Notes: a model not told the origin generated them from the sequence alone. A stretch of 64,000 nt of DNA from Arenicellaceae bacterium (GCA_029246505.1 JAQWNC010000003.1:1-64000); one strand, 5' to 3'; shown: positions 39,263 through 48,847, counted from the stretch's first letter. Numbers and translations are program-made.

Positions 39263-41527
39263 CTAAGCATTTAACTTGGCTTTAACAATTTCTGGTGTCA
39301 ACGGTAAATGACGAATACGCTTGCCTGTTAAATCTACCAAAGCATTAGCTATTGCTGGCCCAATCATCGCGAGCCCAAGCTCTCCACAGCCCGAAGATGG
39401 GTGTTCCGTTAGCAATACCTTGCAATCGAGTTCAGGCACTTCGGACATTCTTAAGATAGGATAGGTATTGAAATTGGCTTGCTGTACCACGCCAGCTTCA
39501 ATGGTGATCCGCTCTCTGAGCACTGAACTTAGCCCAAAGATAATATTACCCTCTAACTGAGCGGTGGCATTTTTTGGTGCGACAATTAGACCAGCTTCAC
39601 CAACCGCCCATACCTTATGCACAGTGATTTTACCGGTACTCGGCTCGAGTGATATTTCTACAACGCCTGCAGAAAGCGAACGACTGTAGCCCGAAATAGC
39701 GACGCCTCTGGCCCTACCCTCGGGAACAGTTGCTTCGCCCCAGGCAGACATAGCCTTTAGTTCATTCAACACATTACTCATGCGTGAATTGTTATGGCAA
39801 AGCTGTAAACGGTATTCCATTGGGTCCAGCTCAAGGTGCTCGGCTAGTTCATCAATAAAGCATTCCACCGCAAATTTGGTGTAACTAGTACCAACACCAC
39901 GCCAGGCACAGACACGTGCCTCACGCTCTTGCACTACATGTTCGGCTTGATGGTTCGGTATGTCATAGGTAGTACTTTCACTACCTAGCATAGTGATCAC
40001 ATCTTTGGGTGCTGCATCTGCCCAACGCAAAGGGTTCATGGTAGGTAAATTATTTGGAGCGCTAACCCGGTGATGCATGGCGGTAAGATTCCCATCGGCA
40101 TCAAATCCCGCGCGCATATACTGAGCTGTTGCAGTGCGGAATAAGCCCGACTCCATGTCATCTTCCCGGCTCCAAATTACTTTGATCGGCCGCTTCAGCG
40201 CTCTGGAAATTAACAATGCATCGTCGATGTATTGCTGATGTAGAGTGCTTCGTCGACCAAAGCCACCGCCCATAGTTAACGGGTGTAAAGTAATCTTGTC
40301 GATGGTGGTACCCAAAGTTTCCGCCGCACCCAATACGCTTAAACTTTGCGTCTGTGTACCTACCCAGATTTCAGCAGAAAGGCCATCGTCAGCCACGTGC
40401 GCGGTAGCATTTAACGGTTCCATCTGCGCGTGGTAAACCGGCTCAGACGTATATAGTGCATCGACGATCTGGTCAGCAGAATCAAGCGCTTGCTTTACAT
40501 CTCCGGTTTCGTTCCAAACTGGTCCACTAATAGTTAAATCAGTTGCCGCTTTCTTATATTGCTCTAGCGTAGCTTGTGATTCTGATTGACGAAAACGAGA
40601 GGTTTCACTCCAGCTAATATTTAACTTTGCTTTACCCCATTTTGTCGCTTCGACACTATCGCCGACTATGGCGATCATATGACCCATATTAATAATATTG
40701 GTGACACCTTGGACTGCCAGCGCTTCCGCATCATCCACTGATAAAGCGGTTTCATCCTCAACCGGTGCTCGAACCACCGCAGCGTAAGACATTCCTTCGA
40801 CCTGCACGTCCATACCGTAGTGAGCTTTACCAGTTGATTTATCAGCCACATCGTCGCGAATCAAATCTTTTCCGATATAACGGAACTCAGCAGCGGGTAT
40901 GTAGTCACTTTCTTCGAGTTCAGCGACCTCGGTCGGTAAACTCAACGTTGCGACGATATCGCCATAAGAAATCGTTCTTGCGGAAGCAGCATGCGATACC
41001 ACACCTAAATCAGTAGTCAATTCATTTACCGGCACACCCCAATCTTCTGCGACGGCATATAATAAGAATTTGCGGGCTTGCACACCGGCTACTTTCATTT
41101 TTTCACTAAACACCATGATCATGGTGCTGCCAGCGGTATAGAGATTGTTCTGAAAAAACGGGTTCCCGTAACGCTGGTCGTGAGTGGTCATTGTATCTAC
41201 CTTGACGTTCTGCCAATCCACATCGAGGTATTCCGCCAAAATCATTGGCGTATGAGTACTTGAACCCTGCCCCATTTCGGTACCCGAATACTTAATTTCT
41301 ACTGTGTTATCTGGGAATATTGTCACCCAAATATTTGGTGTATAGGAATTACTGGAAACTACAGGCGGCGCAGTACTTGTTGCAGCGTCTTCGCTGCTGC
41401 AGGCGCTGATGACTCCGCCAGCGCCGATCATGAACGTTACTCCGGCGGATCGATTTAAAAAATCACGACGCGTAAGTGCAGGAGTAGTAGTTTGCTCACT
41501 AGACTTGGATTTGTGTAAGGTAGTCAT
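39263..41527 (-). CDS. Molybdenum hydroxylase large subunit (IorB-like)
   Basis: A 754-residue xanthine-oxidase-family subunit that binds molybdopterin. A twin-arginine signal (TRRDFLNRSAG, about 19-29) with a following Cys-containing hydrophobic stretch predicts export. The MoCo-binding glycine loop TMGGGFGRRS lies near residue 425 and the catalytic Glu is in GCGELGLAMIG near 715. Domain order and Tat signal match isoquinoline 1-oxidoreductase beta and related periplasmic aldehyde dehydrogenases. It overlaps the 2Fe-2S subunit by one base. Substrate unknown. Confidence 0.9.
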   Translation of the reverse strand: MTTLHKSKSSEQTTTPALTRRDFLNRSAGVTFMIGAGGVISACSSEDAATSTAPPVVSSNSYTPNIWVTIFPDNTVEIKYSGTEMGQGSSTHTPMILAEYLDVDWQNVKVDTMTTHDQRYGNPFFQNNLYTAGSTMIMVFSEKMKVAGVQARKFLLYAVAEDWGVPVNELTTDLGVVSHAASARTISYGDIVATLSLPTEVAELEESDYIPAAEFRYIGKDLIRDDVADKSTGKAHYGMDVQVEGMSYAAVVRAPVEDETALSVDDAEALAVQGVTNIINMGHMIAIVGDSVEATKWGKAKLNISWSETSRFRQSESQATLEQYKKAATDLTISGPVWNETGDVKQALDSADQIVDALYTSEPVYHAQMEPLNATAHVADDGLSAEIWVGTQTQSLSVLGAAETLGTTIDKITLHPLTMGGGFGRRSTLHQQYIDDALLISRALKRPIKVIWSREDDMESGLFRTATAQYMRAGFDADGNLTAMHHRVSAPNNLPTMNPLRWADAAPKDVITMLGSESTTYDIPNHQAEHVVQEREARVCAWRGVGTSYTKFAVECFIDELAEHLELDPMEYRLQLCHNNSRMSNVLNELKAMSAWGEATVPEGRARGVAISGYSRSLSAGVVEISLEPSTGKITVHKVWAVGEAGLIVAPKNATAQLEGNIIFGLSSVLRERITIEAGVVQQANFNTYPILRMSEVPELDCKVLLTEHPSSGCGELGLAMIGPAIANALVDLTGKRIRHLPLTPEIVKAKLNA

Positions 41528-41982
41528 TACGCTTCTCCCTTGGCAGCAAGCTGAATCGCCTTAACAATTCTGGGGTAAGTTCCACACCGACATAAATTGG
41601 TATTCATGTGAGCGACAATTTCTTCGCGGCTAGGATCGCTATTATTCTCTAGCAAATTAGCAGCACGCATTATCTGGCCCGACTGGCAGTAGCCACATTG
41701 CGGCACTTCCTCTGCTATCCAGGCTTTTTGCAAGGGATGATCATCATCTTCTGACAGGCCCTCGATTGTTGTGACTTCCTGACCCTCGACTATCGAAACT
41801 GGTGATACGCAAGCATAAATGACATCGCCATTTAAATGCACATTACATGCGCCGCATTGGGCTAATCCACAACCAAACTTGGTGCCAGTAAGCTTTAGAT
41901 GTTCGCGAATAACCCACAAGAGAGGGGTTTCCGGACTAACATCTACGTCGACCTGTTCACCATTAATTTTAAAACTTGCCAC
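41527..41982 (-). CDS. 2Fe-2S subunit of molybdenum hydroxylase (IorA-like)
   Basis: A 151-residue iron-sulfur protein with a plant-type cluster (GCGLAQCGACNVHL and a later YAC) and a second four-Cys cluster (CGYCQSGQ and LCRCGTYPRI). Passes electrons from the molybdenum centre to the cytochrome. First gene of the three-gene unit; no signal peptide, so it is presumably exported in complex with the Tat-bearing large subunit. Confidence 0.93.
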   Translation of the reverse strand: MASFKINGEQVDVDVSPETPLLWVIREHLKLTGTKFGCGLAQCGACNVHLNGDVIYACVSPVSIVEGQEVTTIEGLSEDDDHPLQKAWIAEEVPQCGYCQSGQIMRAANLLENNSDPSREEIVAHMNTNLCRCGTYPRIVKAIQLAAKGEA

Positions 41983-42063
41983 TTTGTACTACCTCCCCCA
42001 ATTACTATGCCAGATATACCGACCCGACATACCTAAATAAAAATTGCAAAATGAAACAATAAT

Positions 42064-42075
42064 GCAAACGTTTGC
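42064..42075. promoter_or_regulatory. Perfect 12-bp palindrome, LacI-family-like operator
   Basis: GCAAACGTTTGC is a perfect palindrome with a central CG, the form bound by many LacI/GalR regulators. It lies in the 360-base divergent gap (41983-42342) between the iorA-like gene and the glutathionyl-hydroquinone reductase gene, 82 bases from the former. A second palindrome CCCGCGCGGG is at 42103-42112. No LacI-type regulator gene is in the window. The gap holds no gene. Confidence 0.55.
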
Positions 42076-42342
42076 GTAGTGATTTATACCACATTGACCT
42101 AGCCCGCGCGGGAATTTGTTTTCGCACCTATCAGGCTTTTATTGGCTGCCAATTACTGAAACGCGCTATGACACAATGAGTATGTTAATCAGGCCTTGAA
42201 CCGGTAAAATCGGTTACCGTATAAAGTTCAGAGAGGCGGCTCGTCGTTTGATTTTCTCTGGTGCTCGCATTAGTAGTATTTACTTTCATAGCACTTACAT
42301 TAGTGCTTCAACAGCACGTAAACCTTACAAAGGAGTTCCTCA

Positions 42343-43239
42343 GTGACTAATAGCGGTGAATTTGTCAGACAGCAAAGTATCATGCGTGAATGGATTACTG
42401 CAGACGGTTCATCTGGGTATCCCGCGGCTAAAGGGCGATACCATTTGTATGTTTGCTACGCCTGCCCTTGGGCTCATCGCACAATCATCATGCGCAAACT
42501 GAAAGGTTTGGAAGACGTTATTTCACTCAGTGCTACCAACCCAGTAAGAGAAAACAACATTTGGGTATTTAATGAAGAATTTCCAGACGAGGTTAATAAC
42601 TTTGCTTTGATGACCGAACCGTATTTGATTACGGACCCCGGCTACCCAAAGCGCTGTACGGTACCAATACTATGGGACAGGGAGTCCGGCAGGATATTAA
42701 GCAATGAGTCAGCTGATATTATTCGGATGTTTAATGCGGAATTTTCGGAGTTTGCTTCCAATACACACGATTATTACCCGGAAAATCTTTGCAATTCGAT
42801 TGATGCTGTAAACGACAAGATCTACCAAAATTTGAATAACGGCGTCTATCGATCAGGTTTTGCCGAAACCCAGGAAGCCTATTCTGACGCTTGCGCTAAA
42901 GTATTCGAAACTTTGGGTGAACTAGAGCAAATCCTTGGCCAAAATCGTTATCTTACAGGCACGCAAATTACTGAAGCTGACTGGCGACTGTTTCCGACCT
43001 TAGTTCGATTTGATTCGGTGTATTACCTACATTTTAAATGTAACAAAAAGCGGTTGGTTGACTACCCCAATCTTTGGCCTTATACGCGTGAGCTGTACCA
43101 AATTCCGGGTATCGCCAAAACGGTTAAATTGGATCAAATCAAACTAAGCTATTATAGCAATCATCCATCTGTCGACCCCTTAGGCATCATACCCTTGGGG
43201 CCAGACATTGATTTTCTTGAACCGCACGGCCGGGGCTAA
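42343..43239 (+). CDS. Glutathionyl-hydroquinone reductase (YqjG/ECM4 type)
   Basis: Xi-class glutathione transferase that reduces glutathionyl-hydroquinones. The 298 residues contain the active-site Cys in YACPWAHRT (about 36-44), the SATNPVREN and KRCTVPILWD stretches, SNESADIIRMFN for glutathione binding, and the helical domain TEADWRLFPTLVRFD. The start is GTG with a strong AAGGAG eight bases upstream. Divergent from the molybdenum hydroxylase genes across a gap with an operator-like palindrome. Confidence 0.92.
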   Translation: MTNSGEFVRQQSIMREWITADGSSGYPAAKGRYHLYVCYACPWAHRTIIMRKLKGLEDVISLSATNPVRENNIWVFNEEFPDEVNNFALMTEPYLITDPGYPKRCTVPILWDRESGRILSNESADIIRMFNAEFSEFASNTHDYYPENLCNSIDAVNDKIYQNLNNGVYRSGFAETQEAYSDACAKVFETLGELEQILGQNRYLTGTQITEADWRLFPTLVRFDSVYYLHFKCNKKRLVDYPNLWPYTRELYQIPGIAKTVKLDQIKLSYYSNHPSVDPLGIIPLGPDIDFLEPHGRG

Positions 43240-43332
43240 ACTTGATTCCAGTATGTTTTAAGAATCCGAGCCTGAGGCGTAGACCACTACCTAAAAAATT
43301 AAAGTGCCTCACTCACCTCCTTGAGAGGTAGA

Positions 43333-43519
43333 CTAGGCGGCTATTTTCGAATCACATTCAAAAGGTACAAGTTCCGTACCATCAGCAAGATGCTTCCATA
43401 CGGTACTATTCGAAAACGTTGTAGTGAGAAATGTCGGATCTTCAACCGTATACTCTGCCGTTAACGCTAATTGGTGCTGCCATCAAGGTACACACAAGAA
43501 CTCCAATTTTAATCTTCAT
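43333..43519 (-). pseudogene. Small secreted protein gene with a one-base frameshift
   Basis: An ATG with GGAG 8 bases upstream opens a signal peptide MKIKIGVLVCTLMAAPISVN, which soon stops in frame (near 43444). Removing one G at about 43464 joins it to AEYTVEDPTFLTTTFSNST and ends LVPFECDSKIAA, a total of about 61 codons. The signal cleavage site would fall exactly at the join (VNA then EYTV). This looks like a recently broken gene for a tiny periplasmic protein. The other bases of the 351-base gap between the flanking genes hold nothing I can name. Confidence 0.55.
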
Positions 43520-43590
43520 ACCTTTTTCTCCAGAATATTAAGATTCAATCGGCCTCTAACTTTATCACTTATCTCGGATATCTAACCAAT

Positions 43591-44772
43591 CTACTCGGTC
43601 GGAACAAGCGAGTATCGACCATCAGATGCCAGAGACGTTGCCTCTGGTAAGCCAAGTTCACGCTTAACAATATTAGCGCCTTGAACCAATGCCGACATCT
43701 TATAGCGCGCATGACGACGGCTCATACCTTCTCGCCCCATTCCGCAGTCAGACGAAAGAATTAATCTTTCGGCAGGAATATGCTTCAGCGTATCTTTGAT
43801 TCGCGTGGCAATATCTTCCGGTTTCTCAATTTGTAACGAGTGATGATCAATCATCCCAATAGCAATTTTCTTCTCGGTAATGATCTTGCCTATAGCCGGA
43901 ATATCCTGCATTGCGGAACTGCAAGACTCAAATGTTAGAACGTCGGCGTCGACCTGATTCAAAAACTCCAACGACGGTTCATAACTCTGAATCTCTTTGA
44001 ACATTCGCTGCTGTGACGGATTACCCCAACACGTATGACACCAGACTTCTGTTTTGTCACCAAGGCCCTTAGTTGTATTATTGAACACGTCGACCATTGC
44101 CTTCATATCAAGCTTACCAAAAACGTTTCCTCGCGCTGGAATCATATGAATCTGCGGTTCTTCCAACTGAATAATCGGACAACCAGCATCTGCTAATTCG
44201 TTTAGTTCTTCATTAATCGCATTACTTAACGCCATCACCCTTTCGACGGGATCTTTATAGTATTTATCATCCACAGCCGCAGCGAGAAGTTCAGGTGTGA
44301 TCGTTCCGAATTTGACCGGCTTGGAAGTCATTCGCTGCGCCGTCTTCCACATTGCCGTGTATTGTAAATCTCCTCGACCAATCGGCCCGACAATCTTGGG
44401 CATAACCCTTGCTTCGAGATAATCATGAAGAATATGCCCCATCGGGAAAGCAACACCACCAGTCCGCATAATAGCGGCTTGCGGGTTCGCCTTATCAAAT
44501 CCTTCCATATGGTACAAAGGATAACTTGTCCAACTTTGCCCACCGACTTCTTCATCGTAATGAGCATCACCATCAGTGCAAATATCCAGACCGACGGCCT
44601 CTTGATCGGTAAGATGCACGGCCACCGCGTCAGTGTATTGCTCTCGATAACGGGAATTCATCATGGAGCGAAGAAAAGTGTTCGATCCAATATTTTCAGT
44701 AAACCAACTTGGTCTCGGAAGGGAACCAATGATAGTCGTAGGTAGAATTAGGCCTTTAGTCGCGTTGTACAT
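43591..44772 (-). CDS. Cobalamin-independent methionine synthase-like (MetE C-domain family)
   Basis: A 393-residue TIM-barrel protein with the layout of the MetE C-terminal domain alone. It begins LPTTIIGSLPRPSW (family: TTxIGSxPR), and carries the zinc ligands: His and Cys in WCHTCWGN, Glu in IQLEEPQI, and Cys in SSDCGMG. Short core forms use a methyl donor other than the polyglutamate folate, or act in methyl-transfer pathways of unknown type. It has its own ribosome binding site (GAGGAGATATATG) and lone position; flanked by gaps of over 300 bases. Confidence 0.85.
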   Translation of the reverse strand: MYNATKGLILPTTIIGSLPRPSWFTENIGSNTFLRSMMNSRYREQYTDAVAVHLTDQEAVGLDICTDGDAHYDEEVGGQSWTSYPLYHMEGFDKANPQAAIMRTGGVAFPMGHILHDYLEARVMPKIVGPIGRGDLQYTAMWKTAQRMTSKPVKFGTITPELLAAAVDDKYYKDPVERVMALSNAINEELNELADAGCPIIQLEEPQIHMIPARGNVFGKLDMKAMVDVFNNTTKGLGDKTEVWCHTCWGNPSQQRMFKEIQSYEPSLEFLNQVDADVLTFESCSSAMQDIPAIGKIITEKKIAIGMIDHHSLQIEKPEDIATRIKDTLKHIPAERLILSSDCGMGREGMSRRHARYKMSALVQGANIVKRELGLPEATSLASDGRYSLVPTE

Positions 44773-45075
44773 ATATCTCCTCGTAGGGTCAGCTTACTAC
44801 TACAAATGTATCCAAATATTATAGTACAGTTCTCAATAATGAGCTTTCATCATATTTTAACCTACTATTGTTATATTTTAAATAAAGGCGCAAAGAAAGT
44901 AATCCTGGTTTCCAGTAGAGTTCCCGATAATTGCACTAGCTGTTACGACATAAATTTTTATACCAGATAATTAGTCACTCAAAAATAGCCCAATATCTGT
45001 AGGGTATCGATCACAAACTAGGTGATGTATAGCAGTAGGACACTGCCTTATTACGACTGACCTACTACAGTAGGG
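44773..45075. other. Intergenic stretch without a recognisable gene
   Basis: 303 AT-rich bases between the MetE-like gene and orn. No frame of interest. It ends with an imperfect inverted repeat (GTAGG...CCTAC, about 45025-45057) just after orn. Confidence 0.5.
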
Positions 45076-45624
45076 TTAAGGAGCTAAAAACAACCGCTCT
45101 CGCAAGAATCGAAGTTCCTCTATCGATTCCATGATGTCATCCATTGCTGTGTGGTTCGAGCGTTTGGTATAGCCGTCGATCATTTCGGGCATCCAGCGCA
45201 CGCCAAGCTCCTTAACTGAGCTTACGTCTATATTCCTATAATGCAGCCATTCGCTGAGCTCGGGCATATATTTATACAAAAACCGTCGATCCTGACAGAT
45301 ACTATTTCCACATAGTGGGGCTCGATTCTTGGGCACGTGACGCTGAATAAAATCCAAAGTTTCGATTTCAGCCTGCCGCTCAGTTATCGCTGAAGCTTTT
45401 ACTTTTTCGGTTAACCCGGTTCGGCCATGAGTTCGAGTATTCCACTCGTCCATACCATCAAGCAGTTCGGTGGGCTGATTAATCGCGATTACTGGCCCTT
45501 CGGCAATAATCCGTAGATCGCTATCAGTAATCACGGTTGCCATTTCTATAATTCGGTCTTTTTCCGGATAGAGACCCGTCATTTCAAGGTCCATCCAGAC
45601 CAACGATCTTCCGTCTTGTGCCAC
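45076..45624 (-). CDS. orn: Oligoribonuclease
   Basis: Degrades two-residue RNAs including pGpG, clearing c-di-GMP breakdown products. The 182 residues of a DEDDh exonuclease contain VWMDLEMTGLYPEKDRIIE (first Asp and Glu), GNSICQDRRFL, and the terminal His-Asp pair in NHTAMDDIMESI. Complete. Precedes no operon partner; recR lies upstream in the same direction. Confidence 0.97.
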   Translation of the reverse strand: MAQDGRSLVWMDLEMTGLYPEKDRIIEMATVITDSDLRIIAEGPVIAINQPTELLDGMDEWNTRTHGRTGLTEKVKASAITERQAEIETLDFIQRHVPKNRAPLCGNSICQDRRFLYKYMPELSEWLHYRNIDVSSVKELGVRWMPEMIDGYTKRSNHTAMDDIMESIEELRFLRERLFLAP

Positions 45625-45682
45625 TAGTTTTTAATCCTGTTTTGTTGGTTATGTTGGCCGATCTTCTACCGGTGCCAATGCC

Positions 45683-46285
45683 TTAAACGCTAACTCTGCG
45701 TCTGTCTCGCATCGCCTGTCCAACGGTGCGTTGATCCATATACTCCAGCTCGCCGCCAATAGGCACTCCACGAGCAAGCCGCGAAATCACGATACCATAG
45801 GGCCGGATCAAATCCTGCAAATATTCCGCAGTTACTTCACCTTCTGCGGTTAAATTTGTAGCAATGATTATCTCTTCAAACTCGTCACTATTAAGCAGCT
45901 TGACCATCTTATCTATACCCAGTTTATCTGGGCCCACCCCATCAAGCGGTGAAAGCTGCCCCATCAACACAAAATACAATCCTTCGTATACGCCAGATTG
46001 CTCCATAGCCTCGAGATCGACAGGCGTTTCGACCACACACATCAAAGACTTATCTCGTTTTACGGAGCTGCATATATCGCACAAGTCAGTTTCGCAAAAG
46101 GTATTGCAACGGTCACAAAACCTTACTTTTTCCAACGCATCTAAAAGCCTGGCCGCTATCTCTGCCGCACCTTCCCGATCACGCTCCATTAAATAAAACG
46201 ACATTCGTTGAGCGGTACGTGGCCCAACTCCAGGCAAGCACTTAAGCGCCTCGCGTAATTCATCAATAGCTTTAGAACCGCTCAT
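45683..46285 (-). CDS. recR: Recombination protein RecR
   Basis: Loads RecA with RecO and RecF at gaps. The 200 residues contain the N-terminal helix-hairpin-helix (CLPGVGPRTAQRMSFYLM), the zinc finger CDRCNTFCETDLCDIC, and the Toprim domain (LMCVVETPVDLEAMEQ onward; LSPLDGVGP, ATNLTAEGE). Third in the dnaX-ybaB-recR order typical of gammaproteobacteria. Confidence 0.97.
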   Translation of the reverse strand: MSGSKAIDELREALKCLPGVGPRTAQRMSFYLMERDREGAAEIAARLLDALEKVRFCDRCNTFCETDLCDICSSVKRDKSLMCVVETPVDLEAMEQSGVYEGLYFVLMGQLSPLDGVGPDKLGIDKMVKLLNSDEFEEIIIATNLTAEGEVTAEYLQDLIRPYGIVISRLARGVPIGGELEYMDQRTVGQAMRDRRRVSV

Positions 46286-46324
46286 CAGAATCTGTAATTA
46301 ACTAAACCCAAGAGAATTAGAAAA

Positions 46325-46648
46325 CTAAAACGGCATCTTTATGCCGGGAATATTCAAACTACCTGCTAGCCCGCCCATTTTTTCTTGGGTGGTAGCTTCT
46401 ACTTTACGGGTAGCATCGTTCATTGCAGCGGCGACCAGATCTTCCAATACTTCTTTGTCTTCAGGGTCGACCAAATCTGTGTGGATTTCTACCTTACGCA
46501 CGTCATAACGACAGGTCATAACCACCTTGACCAGTCCTCCGCCACTCTCGCCGTGGACTTTCAGATTTGCTAATTCCTCTTGTGCACGCGCCATGTTTTC
46601 CTGCATCTGCTGCGCCTGCTTCATTATATTTCCAAGACCGCCTTTCAT
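46325..46648 (-). CDS. ybaB: YbaB/EbfC nucleoid-associated protein
   Basis: A 107-residue dimeric DNA-binding protein that coats DNA. It begins [19 protein letters not shown] with an N-terminal helix, then a small beta sheet ([14 protein letters not shown]) and a C-terminal helix ([17 protein letters not shown]). Between dnaX and recR, spaced by about 40 bases on both sides, as in most gammaproteobacteria. Confidence 0.97.
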   Translation of the reverse strand: MKGGLGNIMKQAQQMQENMARAQEELANLKVHGESGGGLVKVVMTCRYDVRKVEIHTDLVDPEDKEVLEDLVAAAMNDATRKVEATTQEKMGGLAGSLNIPGIKMPF

Positions 46649-46685
46649 TTATAACTCCTATTTGATCTTTAAATCTCTCGTGTAT

Positions 46686-48557
46686 TTAGTCTTCTGGGGC
46701 TGCTGGTTGAATCGAAGATTCTCGCAGACTCGCACCAAATTCATTCATCAGGTCATTTACAACAGGGCTATTTAGCATCGAATCTTTAGTAGTTGCCAAG
46801 CGCTCGTCCTCTATACGCTGGCGTCGTCCTGCAGGACTTTTTGGAGCCACATTAGCCACTTTCAAGTCTACCTGACATTCGCTGCCGAGATACTTTGCCA
46901 AAGCTGTTTGAATCGCCACTTTGCGCGAGTCAGATAACAACTGCTGATCTGACTCGTTAATAAATAATTTTGCCCTTCCATCTGACAATTCGCTTAACAC
47001 ACAGTGCATCGCCAATTCTTTTGCCAGGCCCTTTACTTCCAATTGCTCAACCAACTCATACCAGGGCATCCCATTAAAAAGCTTGTCGTCTACCACTTCC
47101 ACTGGCTCTGCTAGTTGCTCCTCTGATAATACTTCTGTTAGTTCGTCAGCGTCTACAGTCTCAGATTCTTCTGCCTGCGCTGCGACTTCGGTACTTTCAG
47201 ATGTGCTTTCAGAAACTTCAACGGAAAATTCTTTACGCGGTTCCTGAACGGCTCTTTCGCTTGATTCTTGCGCAGTTGTTGCAGGCTCGGTAGCGAATGA
47301 GGCATCTGCGATATCAACTGTTTGGGTTTCGGCTTGTAACTCAGTTGGTTTAATTACTTTTTCGCTGGCTGTCACGCTGGTTGTCGTATTGGGTTTAGTA
47401 CTGGATTCAGCCCCTGCGCTAGAACTTGTCTGCGCACTACCATTCGTTTCATTCACCTCCGAACTATCGGAATTGCCGAGCTCAAACGCTAACATGCGCA
47501 GCAAAGTCATCTCCATGCCAGTCCGCAGATCCGGTGCAAGGTGCAGATCTCGTTTTCCGACGACACCTATTTGATAAAGTAATTGTAGATGTTCGGAAGA
47601 AAATCGTTCCGATAACATAGCTACCGCATCATCATTTCCATCCAGCGCAGCAAAAGCTTCAGCCGACACTTTATTCAATGAGGCGTGATAAATATTTACT
47701 AGTAGCTCGTTTAACGCTTTAGCAAAATCTACCGACATGCCAACCATATTACCGACTAGTTGTGTCATCGCTAACGCGTCATTTTGACACATTACTTCTA
47801 CGAGTTTAAGCAGTTGGCTACCACTAATGGTACCTAACATGTCTCGCACCGATTCCTGCTCTACTTTATTAATACCTTGGGCGATGGCTTGATCAAGCAA
47901 GCTTAGACCATCGCGCATGCTCCCTTCGGCTGCGCGAGCTAAAAGTTGCAATGCTCCTGCTTGGTACTCGATGTTCTCTTTTTTGAGGATATTCGCCAGT
48001 TGCTTTTCAATTTGCTCTGGACGAAGTGCGCGCAATCCAAATTGTAGGCAACGAGAAAGTATTGTAACCGGTAATTTTTGCGGGTCTGTAGTGGCAAGTA
48101 AAAATTTTACGTGCTCGGGTGGTTCTTCTAGAGTCTTTAACAGAGCATTAAAGCTATGGGTCGAGAGCATATGCACCTCATCGATCAAATAGATTTTGTA
48201 GCGACCACTACTCGGTGCGTACTGCACGTTATCTAACAACTCACGAGTATCGTCTACTCTGGTTCGCGAAGCTGCATCAACTTCCAGCAAGTCAACAAAG
48301 CGGCCTTCATCGATGGCTTTACAAGCAGAACACTCACCACAAGGGGTTGAACTAACGCCTTGCTCACAATTTAGTGCCTTGGCAAAAATTCGCGCAATAG
48401 TTGTTTTTCCAACCCCACGCGTACCTTCAAACAGAAATGCGTGATGTACACGCCCACTGTCCAGCGAATTTCCTAGAGCTCGTACAACATGCTCTTGCCC
48501 TACTACATCGTTAAAATTTTGTGGCCGCCATTTGCGCGCCAAAGCCATATAGCTCAT
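46686..48557 (-). CDS. dnaX: DNA polymerase III subunit tau (and possibly gamma)
   Basis: Clamp-loader ATPase. The 623 residues start MSYMALARKWRPQNF; a TTG four codons earlier is open but the ATG matches the family. Walker A is GTRGVGKTTIAR, the zinc module CEQGVSSTPCGECSAC, then DEVHML and SRC. A long acidic, Ser/Thr/Glu-rich linker (about 370-500) joins the tau-specific C-domain that binds polymerase and helicase. In the linker near codons 399-400 the message has C GAA AAA GTA, where a -1 slip would stop two codons later and give a gamma-like form of about 402 residues. The 4.5S RNA gene lies just upstream. Confidence 0.95.
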   Translation of the reverse strand: MSYMALARKWRPQNFNDVVGQEHVVRALGNSLDSGRVHHAFLFEGTRGVGKTTIARIFAKALNCEQGVSSTPCGECSACKAIDEGRFVDLLEVDAASRTRVDDTRELLDNVQYAPSSGRYKIYLIDEVHMLSTHSFNALLKTLEEPPEHVKFLLATTDPQKLPVTILSRCLQFGLRALRPEQIEKQLANILKKENIEYQAGALQLLARAAEGSMRDGLSLLDQAIAQGINKVEQESVRDMLGTISGSQLLKLVEVMCQNDALAMTQLVGNMVGMSVDFAKALNELLVNIYHASLNKVSAEAFAALDGNDDAVAMLSERFSSEHLQLLYQIGVVGKRDLHLAPDLRTGMEMTLLRMLAFELGNSDSSEVNETNGSAQTSSSAGAESSTKPNTTTSVTASEKVIKPTELQAETQTVDIADASFATEPATTAQESSERAVQEPRKEFSVEVSESTSESTEVAAQAEESETVDADELTEVLSEEQLAEPVEVVDDKLFNGMPWYELVEQLEVKGLAKELAMHCVLSELSDGRAKLFINESDQQLLSDSRKVAIQTALAKYLGSECQVDLKVANVAPKSPAGRRQRIEDERLATTKDSMLNSPVVNDLMNEFGASLRESSIQPAAPED

Positions 48558-48592
48558 ATAAGTAGCCAATTACCAGCGTAGAAAAGTACAAT

Positions 48593-48692
48593 GCCGCCGA
48601 GCCTTATCCAGGCACCCGAATCGACTGCTGCGGCTGCTTCCTTCCGGATCTGACCGGGTTCACATCCTATCGCCACCAGGGGGCACGGCGAC
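48593..48692 (-). ncRNA. ffs: 4.5S RNA of the signal recognition particle
   Basis: The minus strand carries the SRP apical hairpin: GGTCAGATCCGGAAGGAAGCA, with GGTCAG, the GGAAGGAAGCA core and adjoining stem, as in E. coli 4.5S RNA. The ends GTCGCCG and CGGCGGC pair fully, giving a length of about 100 bases. Position directly upstream of dnaX is common in gammaproteobacteria. Its ends are set by the terminal helix. Confidence 0.93.
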
Positions 48693-48703
48693 ATTGCATA
48701 GAG

Positions 48704-48709
48704 ATTATA
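48704..48709 (-). promoter_or_regulatory. -10 element of the 4.5S RNA promoter
   Basis: A perfect TATAAT on the minus strand, about 12 bases before the first base of the 4.5S RNA. A -35 box is poor (GTTTAT or TTTATC at 16-17 bases), so only the -10 is firm. Confidence 0.5.
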
Positions 48710-48847
48710 GCGTGTTGCTCAAACAGATAAACCAAAAAAGTGGCTGTTATTGATTAGAAAGTTCGTTGTGAAGTGACTATCGATCAAACATGCCAACAGA
48801 ACTAATTATCAAACCCTAACAGATGCAACTGCGATAGTATCGGCCCT

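Noticed and set aside
42199-42218. CGGTAA...TTACCG inverted repeat upstream of the hydroquinone reductase
   Set aside because: Six-base arms are expected by chance in a gap of this size.
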